Below are positions 23,328 to 31,344 of a DNA stretch of 64,000 nt, piece by piece. The stretch comes from Phycisphaerales bacterium (lineage in GTDB: Bacteria > Planctomycetota > Phycisphaerae > Phycisphaerales > UBA1924). The notes beneath the pieces were generated by a model, which worked only from the letters and a program-made list of their open reading frames with translations, made no database searches and was not told where the DNA came from. The stretch is taken from the NCBI GenBank assembly GCA_016699835.1, contig CP064987.1, forward strand, positions 2,170,001-2,234,000, in the 5' to 3' direction. The position numbers were made by a program, and so were the translations under genes. The stretch's first letter is position 1; each line of letters begins with the position of its first letter.

Positions 23328-23362
23328 CGTGATTCGTGATTCGTGATTCGTGATTCGTGATT
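23328..23362. repeat. Tandem heptamer repeat, five copies of CGTGATT
   Basis: Five perfect contiguous CGTGATT units follow the rRNA terminator. They lie in about 150 bases without genes before the convergent dipeptidase gene. Copy number may vary by slippage. Confidence 0.85.
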
Positions 23363-23459
23363 CGGGCGGCCGGGTGATGTGCTGTGTTGCTGGATCGTGT
23401 GCGATCGCGTCTGGTCGCACGGGGCTACTAGTACGTTCGGCGAGATCAGTTTTGTATTA

Positions 23460-24608
23460 TCACGATAACGAGTGCAACCAGAAGTCGGCCCAGTTCTGCC
23501 ACAGGAATCGGTCGATCGTGGCCTTGGTCCAGCCGCGCCTCGTGAGATGCTCGGCGAGCGTGGGCAACTGATCGATCGTGTCGAGGCCCTCGGGGAGCAT
23601 GGTGCTGCCGAAGCCGCCGTCGATGTCGGTGCCCAGGCCGACACGGCGGTCGTGTCCGATGAGTTGCATGATGTGCTCGGCGTGGTCGGCGATCGCGTGG
23701 AGCGGGGCGCGGCGGTCGCGCGTGCCGCCGGGGTTCAGGAAGGGCGAGTAGAAGTTGATGCCGATGACGCCGCCGCGGCGGGCGATCTCGCGGATGGAGT
23801 CGTCGGTGAGGTGACGCTGAATAATCCGAGCGCGCGCCACGGGATCGTGCTTGAGTTCTCGCGGGATTGCGGCGTCTGGCATCGGTGTGGTGTCGATAAG
23901 TGTGCGGCAGTTGGAATGTGTCGCGATGACAACGGCATTGGTGGCCGAGAGCAGATCCGCGAGCGCACGATCGGAAAGGTGCGAGGCGTCGTGGACGAGG
24001 CCGAGTTCGTCCATGGCGCGGACGAGCGATCGCCCGTCGGGCGTGAGTCCCGGGTTATCGCGCGGGTCGGCGGCGTTGCCCGCGGCGTACTTCGAGGAGT
24101 GCGCCCAGGTCAGCCCTATGGCGACGGCGCCCGCGTCCTTCCACATGGGGAGATCATCAGGGCCCGAGATCGGATCGGCTCCCTCGATCAGGAGCGCGAC
24201 GGCAGGGGGCGACGTCGTTTGGGCCTGATTCGTGCGGGTGTGTTCCAACGGCGCGGCAACGGCACGGGCGAGCGCATCGCGTCCGAGTGTGATGTGTCCC
24301 GCCTTGTGCCACGCGCGATAGATCTCGAGTTGGCGCATCGCTGCGGCTCGGGAGGCGGCGTGATCGCCGCTGGCGTAGCCGGTTTCCTGTTCCTTGCCGT
24401 TGGTCTCGGTGAAGATAGTGGCGAGGCAGGCGCGGATGCCCGATCGCGCGAGCGCGGGAAGTGTGATCGCACCCGGTGTGTGGGGGCGGTCGGCCTGGCG
24501 AGGGTCCTCGAGCGACATGTCGCGACCCAGGGCCTCGAGGCAGGCGAGGTCGAGGTGGGCGTCGAAGATTCGGAGACTCGGGTCGGGCTGCGTCGGCGGT
24601 ATCGGCAT
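23460..24608 (-). CDS. Membrane dipeptidase (peptidase family M19)
   Basis: Zinc dipeptidase of the renal-dipeptidase family, cleaving dipeptides including D-amino acid or dehydro forms. The 382-residue protein begins with the metal motif FDAHLDL, has LLIEGADPI with the bridging glutamate, the WAHSSKYAAGN segment, HDASHLSDRAL and ATHSNCRTL with metal-binding histidines, and GLGTDIDGGFG near the end. No signal peptide or lipobox is visible, so a cytoplasmic place is likely. It faces the rRNA operon convergently and is divergent from the zinc-finger gene at 24650 with only 41 bases between starts, so both promoters must sit in or next to that gap. Confidence 0.93.
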   Translation of the reverse strand: MPIPPTQPDPSLRIFDAHLDLACLEALGRDMSLEDPRQADRPHTPGAITLPALARSGIRACLATIFTETNGKEQETGYASGDHAASRAAAMRQLEIYRAWHKAGHITLGRDALARAVAAPLEHTRTNQAQTTSPPAVALLIEGADPISGPDDLPMWKDAGAVAIGLTWAHSSKYAAGNAADPRDNPGLTPDGRSLVRAMDELGLVHDASHLSDRALADLLSATNAVVIATHSNCRTLIDTTPMPDAAIPRELKHDPVARARIIQRHLTDDSIREIARRGGVIGINFYSPFLNPGGTRDRRAPLHAIADHAEHIMQLIGHDRRVGLGTDIDGGFGSTMLPEGLDTIDQLPTLAEHLTRRGWTKATIDRFLWQNWADFWLHSLS

Positions 24609-24649
24609 CGCATGACTGTAGTGGCCGCGTGGGTCCGTACGATTCGTGC

Positions 24650-25108
24650 ATGTCGAGCATGGACTATCGCATCCAGCCGGGGATCCAACCGAACTGTCCG
24701 GCGTGCCGGGCGTCGATGGAGCGGTGCGAACTCTCGTCGCGCGAGGGCGGCTTCTGTGTCGATCGGTGCACGCGCTGCGGCGGGGTGTGGCTCGACGCGT
24801 CGGAGTTGGAGCGTGTGAAGAGCATGAAGGGGCAGGCCGAGCGCGTGGACAAAGGTTCGCAAGGAAAGGCCGGTAGAGATTCGTCGAGCGCGAGGCGGGC
24901 GCTCACGGCCTCGAGATCGTTATCGAGGATTCTGCTCTGTCCGCGTGATGGCGAGCACCTGAAGGCGGGACCAGCGCCGGACCAACCGCACGTCATCATC
25001 GATCGGTGCCCGACGTGCCTGGGGGTGTACCTGGACGCCGGGGAACTGCGGGACCTGGCGCACCACACGGTGATGGAGCGGGTGCGCGAGTTCTTCTCGA
25101 TGGGATAA
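24650..25108 (+). CDS. Double TFIIB-type zinc-finger domain protein
   Basis: Small 152-residue protein with two copies of the bacterial zf-TFIIB domain. The first has CPACRASM ... CTRCGGVWLDASEL; the second LCPRDGEHL ... CPTCLGVYLDAGELRDL. The repeated C-x-x-C-x-G-V-x-L-D-A-x-E-L block is the family signature. A charged Ser/Lys-rich linker joins them. Function of this family is not established; nucleic-acid binding is a guess. The ATG at 24650 is chosen because upstream frame lies inside the divergent dipeptidase gene; ATG 24659 is an alternative. Confidence 0.85.
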   Translation: MSSMDYRIQPGIQPNCPACRASMERCELSSREGGFCVDRCTRCGGVWLDASELERVKSMKGQAERVDKGSQGKAGRDSSSARRALTASRSLSRILLCPRDGEHLKAGPAPDQPHVIIDRCPTCLGVYLDAGELRDLAHHTVMERVREFFSMG

Positions 25109-25197
25109 GTGGCAGGGCGGGATGCGTGCGGGCGGATCGGTTGAGTTCGTATGGCGTTGAGTTCGTGTAGCAAAGTGAAACGAGGAGCATTGGCGCC

Positions 25198-25788
25198 GTG
25201 GATGTGCGTGTGGTGTTCATTCTCGGCGGCGTGGGCGTGGCGAACGCTCTTGTTCACGCGGCGTACGCGTGGCCTTTACTTCGATCGGGCTTGGCGGCGA
25301 CCATGCCGAGACCGATGGCTCGCGGCCAGGCGTGGGGCGTGGTGCTGATCGGCGGGATGGCGCACGCGGCGTCGTTGGGGTTCTTCGGGCTGGATGCTCA
25401 TCTCTCGGAGTTGTGGTCGTGGGTTGTTCTCGCCATGCCCGGGGTGGTGCTCGGAGGCATGGTGTGGCGGGCGACGCGACGATGGTGGATTGGGGCGGCC
25501 CTGGCGATCGCCGGTGTGATCGCGATCCTGGCCGGCTGGCGGTTTAACGCGTGGACACATGGCGGCGGGTACGTTCGAAGCGAGGGGCTCTCGATTGTCA
25601 GAACACTTCTGGTCGCGTGCGGCACATTTCATGTGCTGGCGCTCGGTTCCTTGGTGATCTGGAGGCATTGCGTAGCCAGAATTACGGGAGCGATGGCGGG
25701 GGTGTGCCGATCGTGCGGGTATCGTCTGGCGGGCCTGCCGAGCGGAGTCTGTCCGGAGTGTGGCTCAAAGATTGTCGAAGTGCCGTAA
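25198..25788 (+). CDS. Multi-pass membrane protein with C-terminal zinc ribbon
   Basis: 196 residues from a GTG at 25198 with AGGAG ten bases upstream. About five hydrophobic segments (VVFILGGVGVANALVHAAYA, WSWVVLAMPGVVLGGMVW, WIGAALAIAGVIAILAGW, TLLVACGTFHVLALGSLVIW) precede a cytoplasmic zinc ribbon CRSCGYRLAGLPSGVCPECG. This C-x-x-C-G-Y-x-L-x-G-L-P...C-P-E-C-G motif is, to my knowledge, very common at the ends of small membrane proteins in Phycisphaerae. Role unknown. Confidence 0.8.
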   Translation: MDVRVVFILGGVGVANALVHAAYAWPLLRSGLAATMPRPMARGQAWGVVLIGGMAHAASLGFFGLDAHLSELWSWVVLAMPGVVLGGMVWRATRRWWIGAALAIAGVIAILAGWRFNAWTHGGGYVRSEGLSIVRTLLVACGTFHVLALGSLVIWRHCVARITGAMAGVCRSCGYRLAGLPSGVCPECGSKIVEVP

Positions 25789-25917
25789 CGCGCACACAAT
25801 CGGGGCATCGGAGAACGAGGCCACGGCACAGTCGTGCAAGGCAAGGGCGTATCGAGCGACAGTGTATTGACCATGAAGCGTCGATTCATAGAAGTTGTTA
25901 TTTACAGGGAGCGGATC

Positions 25918-27162
25918 ATGCGGCAGCGCAGCATCAACGGGACTGGTGTTCGTTCGGTGACGGGGCATGTCGTGGCGGCGTGCGTCGCGTGTGCCGTGGC
26001 GGGGACGGCGATGAGCGCATGGGCGTTTGCTGATGAGCCGGCGGCGAAGCAGGCCGCGGGTTCGCGTGATCTGTCGATCTACAACCTGCCCAAGAGCCAT
26101 CTCGCGATCGAGGGATACGACCCGGTGTCCTACTTCCCCGAGGGCGGCGGCACGCCGATGAAGGGGCTCGAACTCTTCCAGGCCGAGCACGCCGGCGTGA
26201 CGTATCGCTTTGCGAGCAAGGAGAACATGGCGGCGTTCCAGGCGGACCCCGCGAAGTACGAGCCGGCGTACGGCGGATGGTGCGCGTACGCCATGGCGAA
26301 GGGGAAGAAGGTCGAGGTCGATCCCAAGTCGTTCACGCTCACGGGCGGGCGGCTGAATCTCTTCTACAAGGGACTCTTCTCCGACACGCGGAGCGATTGG
26401 TTGAAAGACGACGCGGCACTCAAGAAGAACGCCGACGAGTCATGGAAGAAGATCAGCGGCGAGGACCTCTCGAAGCCGCCGGCCTCGAAGATGGACAAAC
26501 TCGGAATCCTCGGCGAGCGCCTCAGGGCCAAGCGCGAGGAGAGTGCGGGGAGAATGCCCGAGGAAGTGAAGAAGGTCTTCGCCCAGGGCATCCAGGACGT
26601 CGCGACGAGCGGCGTGATGGAGACGGCCCTCAAGGTCGGCGCCAAGGCCCCGGACTTTGAACTCCCAGGCGCGAAGGGCGACATGGTCAAACTCTCCACG
26701 CTGCTCGAGAAGGGCCCGGTGGTGCTCGCGTGGTACCGCGGCACGTGGTGCCCCTACTGCAACATCCAGTTGCGGGCGTATCAGGAATCGCTCGACCAGT
26801 TCAAGGCGCTCGGGGCGAATCTCGTCGCGATCAGCCCGCAGACGCCCGACCAGAGCCTGTCGATCACCGAGAAGAACGAACTGAAGTTCCACGTGCTCAG
26901 CGACGCGGGGAACAAGGTGGCCGAGAAGTTCGGGCTTCGGTACACGCTTCCCTCGGCCGTGCAGGAGAAGTTCAAGGGCTTCGGGCTTGAACTCTCGACG
27001 TTCAATGGCGACTCGTCGAACCAGTTGCCGCTCTCGGCGACGTATGTCATCGCGAAGGATGGCACGATCGCGTACGCGTTCCTGGATGCCGACTACACCA
27101 GGAGGGCGGAGGTCGAGGACCTTGTCGGCGTGCTCGCGAAACTGAAGGCCGGGGCCAAGTAG
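25918..27162 (+). CDS. Exported YHS-domain / peroxiredoxin-like fusion protein
   Basis: 414 residues. A signal peptide (residues 1 to about 38, ending AMSAWAFADE) is followed by a YHS-type domain (about 63-160: AIEGYDPVSYF ... YRFASKENMAAFQADPAKYEP), often linked to metal binding, then a charged linker and an AhpC/TSA peroxiredoxin-like domain from about 235 (GAKAPDFELPG). The active region reads WYRGTWCPYC with Cys278 and Cys281, typical of the Prx-like subgroup that reduces peroxides or thiols. ATG 25918 is chosen for the signal peptide and the preceding GGGAGCGG; in-frame starts at 25834 and 25873 would bury it. The fusion is unusual. A BFD-type ferredoxin follows 20 bases downstream. Confidence 0.88.
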   Translation: MRQRSINGTGVRSVTGHVVAACVACAVAGTAMSAWAFADEPAAKQAAGSRDLSIYNLPKSHLAIEGYDPVSYFPEGGGTPMKGLELFQAEHAGVTYRFASKENMAAFQADPAKYEPAYGGWCAYAMAKGKKVEVDPKSFTLTGGRLNLFYKGLFSDTRSDWLKDDAALKKNADESWKKISGEDLSKPPASKMDKLGILGERLRAKREESAGRMPEEVKKVFAQGIQDVATSGVMETALKVGAKAPDFELPGAKGDMVKLSTLLEKGPVVLAWYRGTWCPYCNIQLRAYQESLDQFKALGANLVAISPQTPDQSLSITEKNELKFHVLSDAGNKVAEKFGLRYTLPSAVQEKFKGFGLELSTFNGDSSNQLPLSATYVIAKDGTIAYAFLDADYTRRAEVEDLVGVLAKLKAGAK

Positions 27163-27182
27163 TCGCGGTCTAGGATTCCCGC

Positions 27183-27518
27183 GTGGATCCCGATGATCAC
27201 GTCTGCCTGTGTTTCCACGTGTCCCTGCGGAAGATCCGGACGTTCCTGGATCGCGAGGATCCGCCGGTGGCGTCTTTGATCAGCGAGTGTCTCTCGGCGG
27301 GGACGGGGTGCATGTGGTGCGTGCCGTTTTTGAAGCATCTGCACGCGCAGCATCAGAAGGGCGAGACGCCGGATCTCAAGATCTCGCCGGAGCGATACGC
27401 GGCGGAGCGGACGCATTATCGAGAGGTGGGCGAGCGGGATCGGGATGCCGTGCGCGAGGCGACGGGTGGGGGGGATGGGGGTGGTGGGGCGGCCGAGAGT
27501 GAGCCGCCGGAGCCGTGA
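27183..27518 (+). CDS. BFD-like [2Fe-2S]-binding domain protein
   Basis: The first 55 residues match bacterioferritin-associated ferredoxin domains: C-x-C at residues 8 and 10 (VCLCFHVS) and C-x-x-C at 43 and 46 (GTGCMWC), expected to hold a [2Fe-2S] cluster. The rest of the 111 residues is charged and ends in a low-complexity Gly/Glu tail. GTG start at 27183, 20 bases after the YHS-peroxiredoxin gene on the same strand, suggesting a shared redox or iron-related transcript. Confidence 0.8.
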   Translation: MDPDDHVCLCFHVSLRKIRTFLDREDPPVASLISECLSAGTGCMWCVPFLKHLHAQHQKGETPDLKISPERYAAERTHYREVGERDRDAVREATGGGDGGGGAAESEPPEP

Positions 27519-27623
27519 GTGTGTGGGATGAGCTCGTTCGGAGTCGTCTTGCGTGAGTTGTCGTGAGAACCCTCGACGACGATATTGAAGAGGCAACGGA
27601 AGTAGAAGAGGTAGGGTCGGTAA

Positions 27624-27640
27624 CCCACGCGGAGCGTGGG
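27624..27640. repeat. Intergenic hairpin with GGA loop
   Basis: CCCACGC and GCGTGGG pair perfectly around GGA. It lies between convergent genes and belongs to the set of short intergenic hairpins described in the findings. Confidence 0.55.
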
Positions 27641-27690
27641 GGTACCCAGCGCGTGCTCTCACGAAGACCACTCGTCAACGCCATGGACGA

Positions 27691-29463
27691 TCACACGCGG
27701 AAGATGGAGCCCATCTTCTTGCCCAGGGCCGCGCTCGCGGCAAAGAGCGTGATGGTGAGCAGGGCCATGCCCCAGACGCCCAGGGCGCTGGCGATGTGCG
27801 GGCCGTCGCCCAGGCGGTCGGTCAAGGCCCAGATGGCCTTGGTGATGGGGTAGTCCTCGGTCTGCTGGGCGAGGAGGAGCGAGTCGCTGACCTCGAGCAT
27901 GGAGAAGGAGAAGACGAGCAGGCCGCCGGCGATAAGGTTGGCGAGGATGAGCGGGATGATGACCTTGCGGACGGCGAGGGTGCGCGTGGCGCCGAGGTTG
28001 ATGGCGGCCTCTTCGAGTTCGCCGGAGGTTTGTTCGAGTCCCGCGACGGTGGAGCGGACCATGTAGGGCAGTCGCCGCACGCCATAGGCGATGATGAGGA
28101 AGAAGAAGGGATTGGGGTCGCTGGCGAAGATGGCGAAACCTGAGAGCGGGCCGTCCTGCCCGAAGGGCCAGCGGAGACTCATCGCGACATAGCCGAAGGC
28201 CATGACGAGTCCGGGGACGGCAAGGGGGAGCATGCAGAGCGCGTCGAGGAGGCCACGCCCGATGACCTTGGTGCGGACGAGGAGATAGGCGACGACGATG
28301 CCGATCGCGGTGTCGAGGACCATCGCGAGGAGAGAGAGTTTGAGGCTGTTGACGATGGCGCCGAAGGAATCGCCGCTGGCGAGGGCCTCTCGATAGTGCG
28401 AGAGAGTGAACGCGGTGGGGACGATGGACTTGTGCCATTGCCCGGGGCGGGCGAGGCTGGTGAGGATGACGCCGACGTGGGGGAGGATGGCGAGGGCAAA
28501 GACCGCGACGAAGACGCCCGCGGCGAGAAGGCCCTTGGTTCCCTCGAGGCGCTCCTCGCTGGCGGCCCGAGCGGCGCGCGTCTGCATCGCGTAGCCGGCG
28601 CGCCCGAAGACGAGTTTCCCCAGGGAGTACAGCAGGATCGCGCAGCCGAGCATGACGACGGTGAGGGCGTAGGGCTGGGCGGAACTCTCGACTTCCTTCA
28701 GTTTGTTGAAGATCTGGACCGGGATGACGCGGTAGTAGTCGAACATGAGGGGCGTGCCGAGTTCGGTGAAGGACCAGATGAAGACGATTGTGCCCCCGGC
28801 GAAGAGGCCGGGGCGCATGAGCGGGAGCGTGATCGTGAAGAACCGGCGGAAGAACCCGGCGCCGAGGTTCTCGGCGGCCTCGTCCATCGCGGGGTCGATG
28901 TTGGCGAGGGACGCGGAGGCGTTGAGGAAGATGATCGGGTAGAGCGAAAGCGATTGGACGAGCACGACGCCGAGACCCTTCGCCTGGGCGAGGAGGTCGA
29001 GACGTTGCCCGAGAAGGCTCTCGATGACTCCCGAGAGATGGACCGAGTCGAGCAGGGCGTTGAGGGCGCCCTCGCGCCCGACGATCATGCGGAGCCCGAT
29101 CGCCCCGACGAACGGCGGGAGGATCATGGGGACGAGGATCGCCGCCTGGAAGATGGACTTGCCCGGGAATCGATACCTCGCGGCGAGGACGGCGAGCGGG
29201 AGCGCGATCACGGTCGCGAGGATCGTGGTGGATGTCGCGAGCGTCAGGGAGTTGAAGAGCCAGGTGCGTGTCTCTGGGTCTTTGAAGACGCGGAGAACGT
29301 GCTCGAGCGTGAATCCGGAGCCGCGGGCGGGGTCGGAGGCGAATCCGCCACGGACGGTGAGGAGGATCGGATAGACGAGGAAGAGGACGAGAATCGCAAG
29401 GCATGCCGAGAGCAGGCCATACTGCCAGAGGGCGCGCGAGACTTTGGGCGTGACCTCGATCAT
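27691..29463 (-). CDS. ABC transporter permease with two fused binding-protein-dependent domains (Fbp/ThiP type)
   Basis: 590 residues with about twelve membrane segments in two halves, each a complete permease domain. The EAA loop occurs twice, as DEAAENLGAGFFRRFFTITLP in the first half and LEEAAINLGATRTLAVRKVI in the second, where the ATPase docks. This duplicated layout is typical of iron(III), thiamine or 2-aminoethylphosphonate importers. No periplasmic binding protein or ATPase gene is in the window, so the substrate is undetermined; iron would fit the nearby ferredoxin gene but is only a guess. The gene is convergent with the BFD-type gene. Confidence 0.9.
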   Translation of the reverse strand: MIEVTPKVSRALWQYGLLSACLAILVLFLVYPILLTVRGGFASDPARGSGFTLEHVLRVFKDPETRTWLFNSLTLATSTTILATVIALPLAVLAARYRFPGKSIFQAAILVPMILPPFVGAIGLRMIVGREGALNALLDSVHLSGVIESLLGQRLDLLAQAKGLGVVLVQSLSLYPIIFLNASASLANIDPAMDEAAENLGAGFFRRFFTITLPLMRPGLFAGGTIVFIWSFTELGTPLMFDYYRVIPVQIFNKLKEVESSAQPYALTVVMLGCAILLYSLGKLVFGRAGYAMQTRAARAASEERLEGTKGLLAAGVFVAVFALAILPHVGVILTSLARPGQWHKSIVPTAFTLSHYREALASGDSFGAIVNSLKLSLLAMVLDTAIGIVVAYLLVRTKVIGRGLLDALCMLPLAVPGLVMAFGYVAMSLRWPFGQDGPLSGFAIFASDPNPFFFLIIAYGVRRLPYMVRSTVAGLEQTSGELEEAAINLGATRTLAVRKVIIPLILANLIAGGLLVFSFSMLEVSDSLLLAQQTEDYPITKAIWALTDRLGDGPHIASALGVWGMALLTITLFAASAALGKKMGSIFRV

Positions 29464-29499
29464 GGTGCGGAGTGTAGGGTTCGGGCTGCGTCGTGGGGC

Positions 29500-30759
29500 T
29501 TATTGGGGAGGCGTGAGGGGCTTGGGACCGAGGGTCTGGATCGTCAGCGTGCCCAGTGTTCGCGTCGTGAGGTAGGCGTTGACTTCGTCGAGCGTGACCG
29601 AGTTTACCATTGCGAGGATCTCGTCGAGGGAGCGCGAGCGGGCGAAGCGGCGCTGGTCGATCGCGAGGGCGGAGGCTCGGGCGGCGGAACTCTCGCCACT
29701 GAAGACGATGCCGCTCTTCATGCCGATCGACGCGCGCTGGAACTCCTCGGGGGTGATGGCGCCGTTGGGCGTGTTGATCTCGCGGAGTTGCTCGAGGAGC
29801 GTGTCGAGGGAGTCCTGGGCCTTGTCGGGCGTGGTGCCGACGTAGGCGGTGACGGCTCCGAAGTCGCGATCGCCTCGATAGCCGGCGCTGACGGAGTAGC
29901 AGAGGCCCTTGCGCTCGCGCACGTGCGTGAAGAGTCGCGAGGACATGCCGCCGGAGAGAACGGCAATGGCGAACTTCTCGAGAAGTGCTGCGCGATTGGG
30001 GTTGCCCCTCGCGTCGGTCTCGGGGGGCGCATCATGGACGACGATGATCTGGACCTGGTTGGAAGGGTCGTTGGTGTGCGCATAGCCGCGGGCGGGTGTG
30101 GGCCCGGGCTTGGGCTCGGAGGTGGCGCCGGTCCATCCGGAGAGGAGCGATTCGAGCGCGTCGGCGAGTTTCGCCGCGTCCACGTCGCCGGCGGCGGCGA
30201 GAATCGAGCCTTTGGGCTTGGCGAGCGCGTGCCAGCGATCGTGGAGATCGTCGCGGGTGAGGGCATTGAGGCCGTCGATCGTGCCCAGGCCGGAGCGCCC
30301 GAGCGGATCGGGAAAGTGGCGTCGGCGGGCCTCGAGCACGGCCCTTTCCTGCGGGTCGTCCTGGAGCGACTCGATCGCCTGGATGCAGAGGTCTCGAGCG
30401 GGTTCGATGGCGTCCTCGGCGATTCGCGGGGCGCGGACCATGTCCACAAGGAGCGGGAGCACGCCGCCGAGACGCTCGCCGATCATGCTGGAGGTGATGG
30501 AGAAGGTGAAGGCGCCGGAGTTGGTGCTGCGGCCGGCGCCGAGGCGATCGAGGGCATCGGCGTGGGCGCGCGAGTCGAGAGATCCCGCCCCGCGGAGGAG
30601 GAGTTCGCTCCACATCGCGGAGAGTCCCTGCTTGTCGAGTGGGTCGTGCGCGCAGCCGCAGGGCAGGATCCAGGCGAGCGCGGCGGACTTGAGTTGGGGC
30701 ATGCGCTCGACAACGAGCGAGAGCCCCGAGTCGAGTGTGCGAGTAGTGATGTGACTCAT
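29500..30759 (-). CDS. M16 family peptidase homologue lacking the HxxEH zinc motif
   Basis: The 419-residue protein has two tandem M16 domains. The C-terminal half shows the family R/Y region GMSSRLFTHVRERKGLCYSVSAGY, a substrate-binding hallmark. In the N-terminal half, where active members read G-L-A-H-F-L-E-H-M, this protein reads GLSAMWSEL (residues 45-53), so the metal-binding H-x-x-E-H is A-x-x-S-E. It is thus predicted to be non-catalytic, like partner subunits of M16B peptidases. No catalytic M16 gene is adjacent. It lies 36 bases after the ABC permease start on the same strand and could lead that transcript. Confidence 0.85.
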   Translation of the reverse strand: MSHITTRTLDSGLSLVVERMPQLKSAALAWILPCGCAHDPLDKQGLSAMWSELLLRGAGSLDSRAHADALDRLGAGRSTNSGAFTFSITSSMIGERLGGVLPLLVDMVRAPRIAEDAIEPARDLCIQAIESLQDDPQERAVLEARRRHFPDPLGRSGLGTIDGLNALTRDDLHDRWHALAKPKGSILAAAGDVDAAKLADALESLLSGWTGATSEPKPGPTPARGYAHTNDPSNQVQIIVVHDAPPETDARGNPNRAALLEKFAIAVLSGGMSSRLFTHVRERKGLCYSVSAGYRGDRDFGAVTAYVGTTPDKAQDSLDTLLEQLREINTPNGAITPEEFQRASIGMKSGIVFSGESSAARASALAIDQRRFARSRSLDEILAMVNSVTLDEVNAYLTTRTLGTLTIQTLGPKPLTPPQ

Positions 30760-30956
30760 GCGGACGACTCCGAGGTGGGTTGAGTGATGATGGTGGCGCG
30801 AGTCAAGGCGAGCGGCGGTTGAAATTTTTTTGAGAATCTTCGTGTTTGCTCAAGACATGAGGGTATGACTTCCGATAATCTCAGTCGGTTGACTCGTCGC
30901 GCGTGAGTCGCATCGTGCGCTCGCGGCGACGCGGTTCAAGTACAGGAGACTTGTTC

Positions 30957-31052
30957 ATGGCTAAGAAGGCAAAGAAGAAGGCGAAGAAGAAAGCGACGAA
31001 GAAGGCTGGCAAGAAGACCGCGAAGCGGAAGACCGCCAAGAAGAAGAAGTAA
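30957..31052 (+). CDS. Lysine/alanine-rich histone H1-like peptide, 31 aa
   Basis: A short gene: ATG 30957, TAA 31050-31052, with AGGAGA about eight bases upstream. The product starts MAKKAKKKAKKKATKKAGKK and continues with TAKRKTAKKKK; 19 of its 31 residues are Lys or Arg. This matches the C-terminal tail of bacterial H1-like proteins and very small basic proteins seen in other planctomycetes. A nucleic-acid-binding role is inferred from charge alone. The strong ribosome site and the structured RNA/terminator downstream argue it is expressed. Confidence 0.75.
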   Translation: MAKKAKKKAKKKATKKAGKKTAKRKTAKKKK

Positions 31053-31103
31053 TCGCCAGTCTCGTTCGCCGTCGCTTCGAGGCCCGCTTGAAGAAAGCAT
31101 GAC

Positions 31104-31230
31104 CCGAAGCGTTTTCGGCCTGGCGCGCCCCCTCGAACCTACGGGTTCGGGTCCTGGACAGACACGCGGGCGCGCCCAATCACAGAACAAGTTGGGGCAC
31201 GGGACCGGCAAACGTCGGTCCCGTGTTCGT
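31104..31230 (+). ncRNA. Structured RNA and terminator downstream of the H1-like gene
   Basis: Three consecutive foldable elements: hairpin CCGAA/TTCGG (31104-31118); a long stem GGCGCGCCC/GGGCGCGCC (31122-31130 with 31168-31176) enclosing a second hairpin CGAACC/GGTTCG; and a 10-bp hairpin CACGGGACCG/CGGTCCCGTG (31198-31225) followed by a weak T tract that looks like a terminator. It may be the 3' untranslated region of the H1-like mRNA or a processed small RNA. No known RNA family was recognised. Confidence 0.4.
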
Positions 31231-31344
31231 TTCCAGAGCCCCTGCTGTGGATTCGTGTTGTGAATCCGTACGGATCTCTCAAGTCGCTCGAGTGTCGTGA
31301 CAACGCGTTGTCTTGGCGCGTCGGCCGGACACAATGAAGGTGTG

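Noticed and set aside
23328..23362. CRISPR-like repeat
   Set aside because: Units are seven bases and directly adjacent, with no spacers and no cas genes.
28396..30783. Plus-strand open frame of 795 codons
   Set aside because: It lies opposite the ABC permease and M16 genes and consists of Glu/Gly/Arg-rich shadow sequence without motifs.
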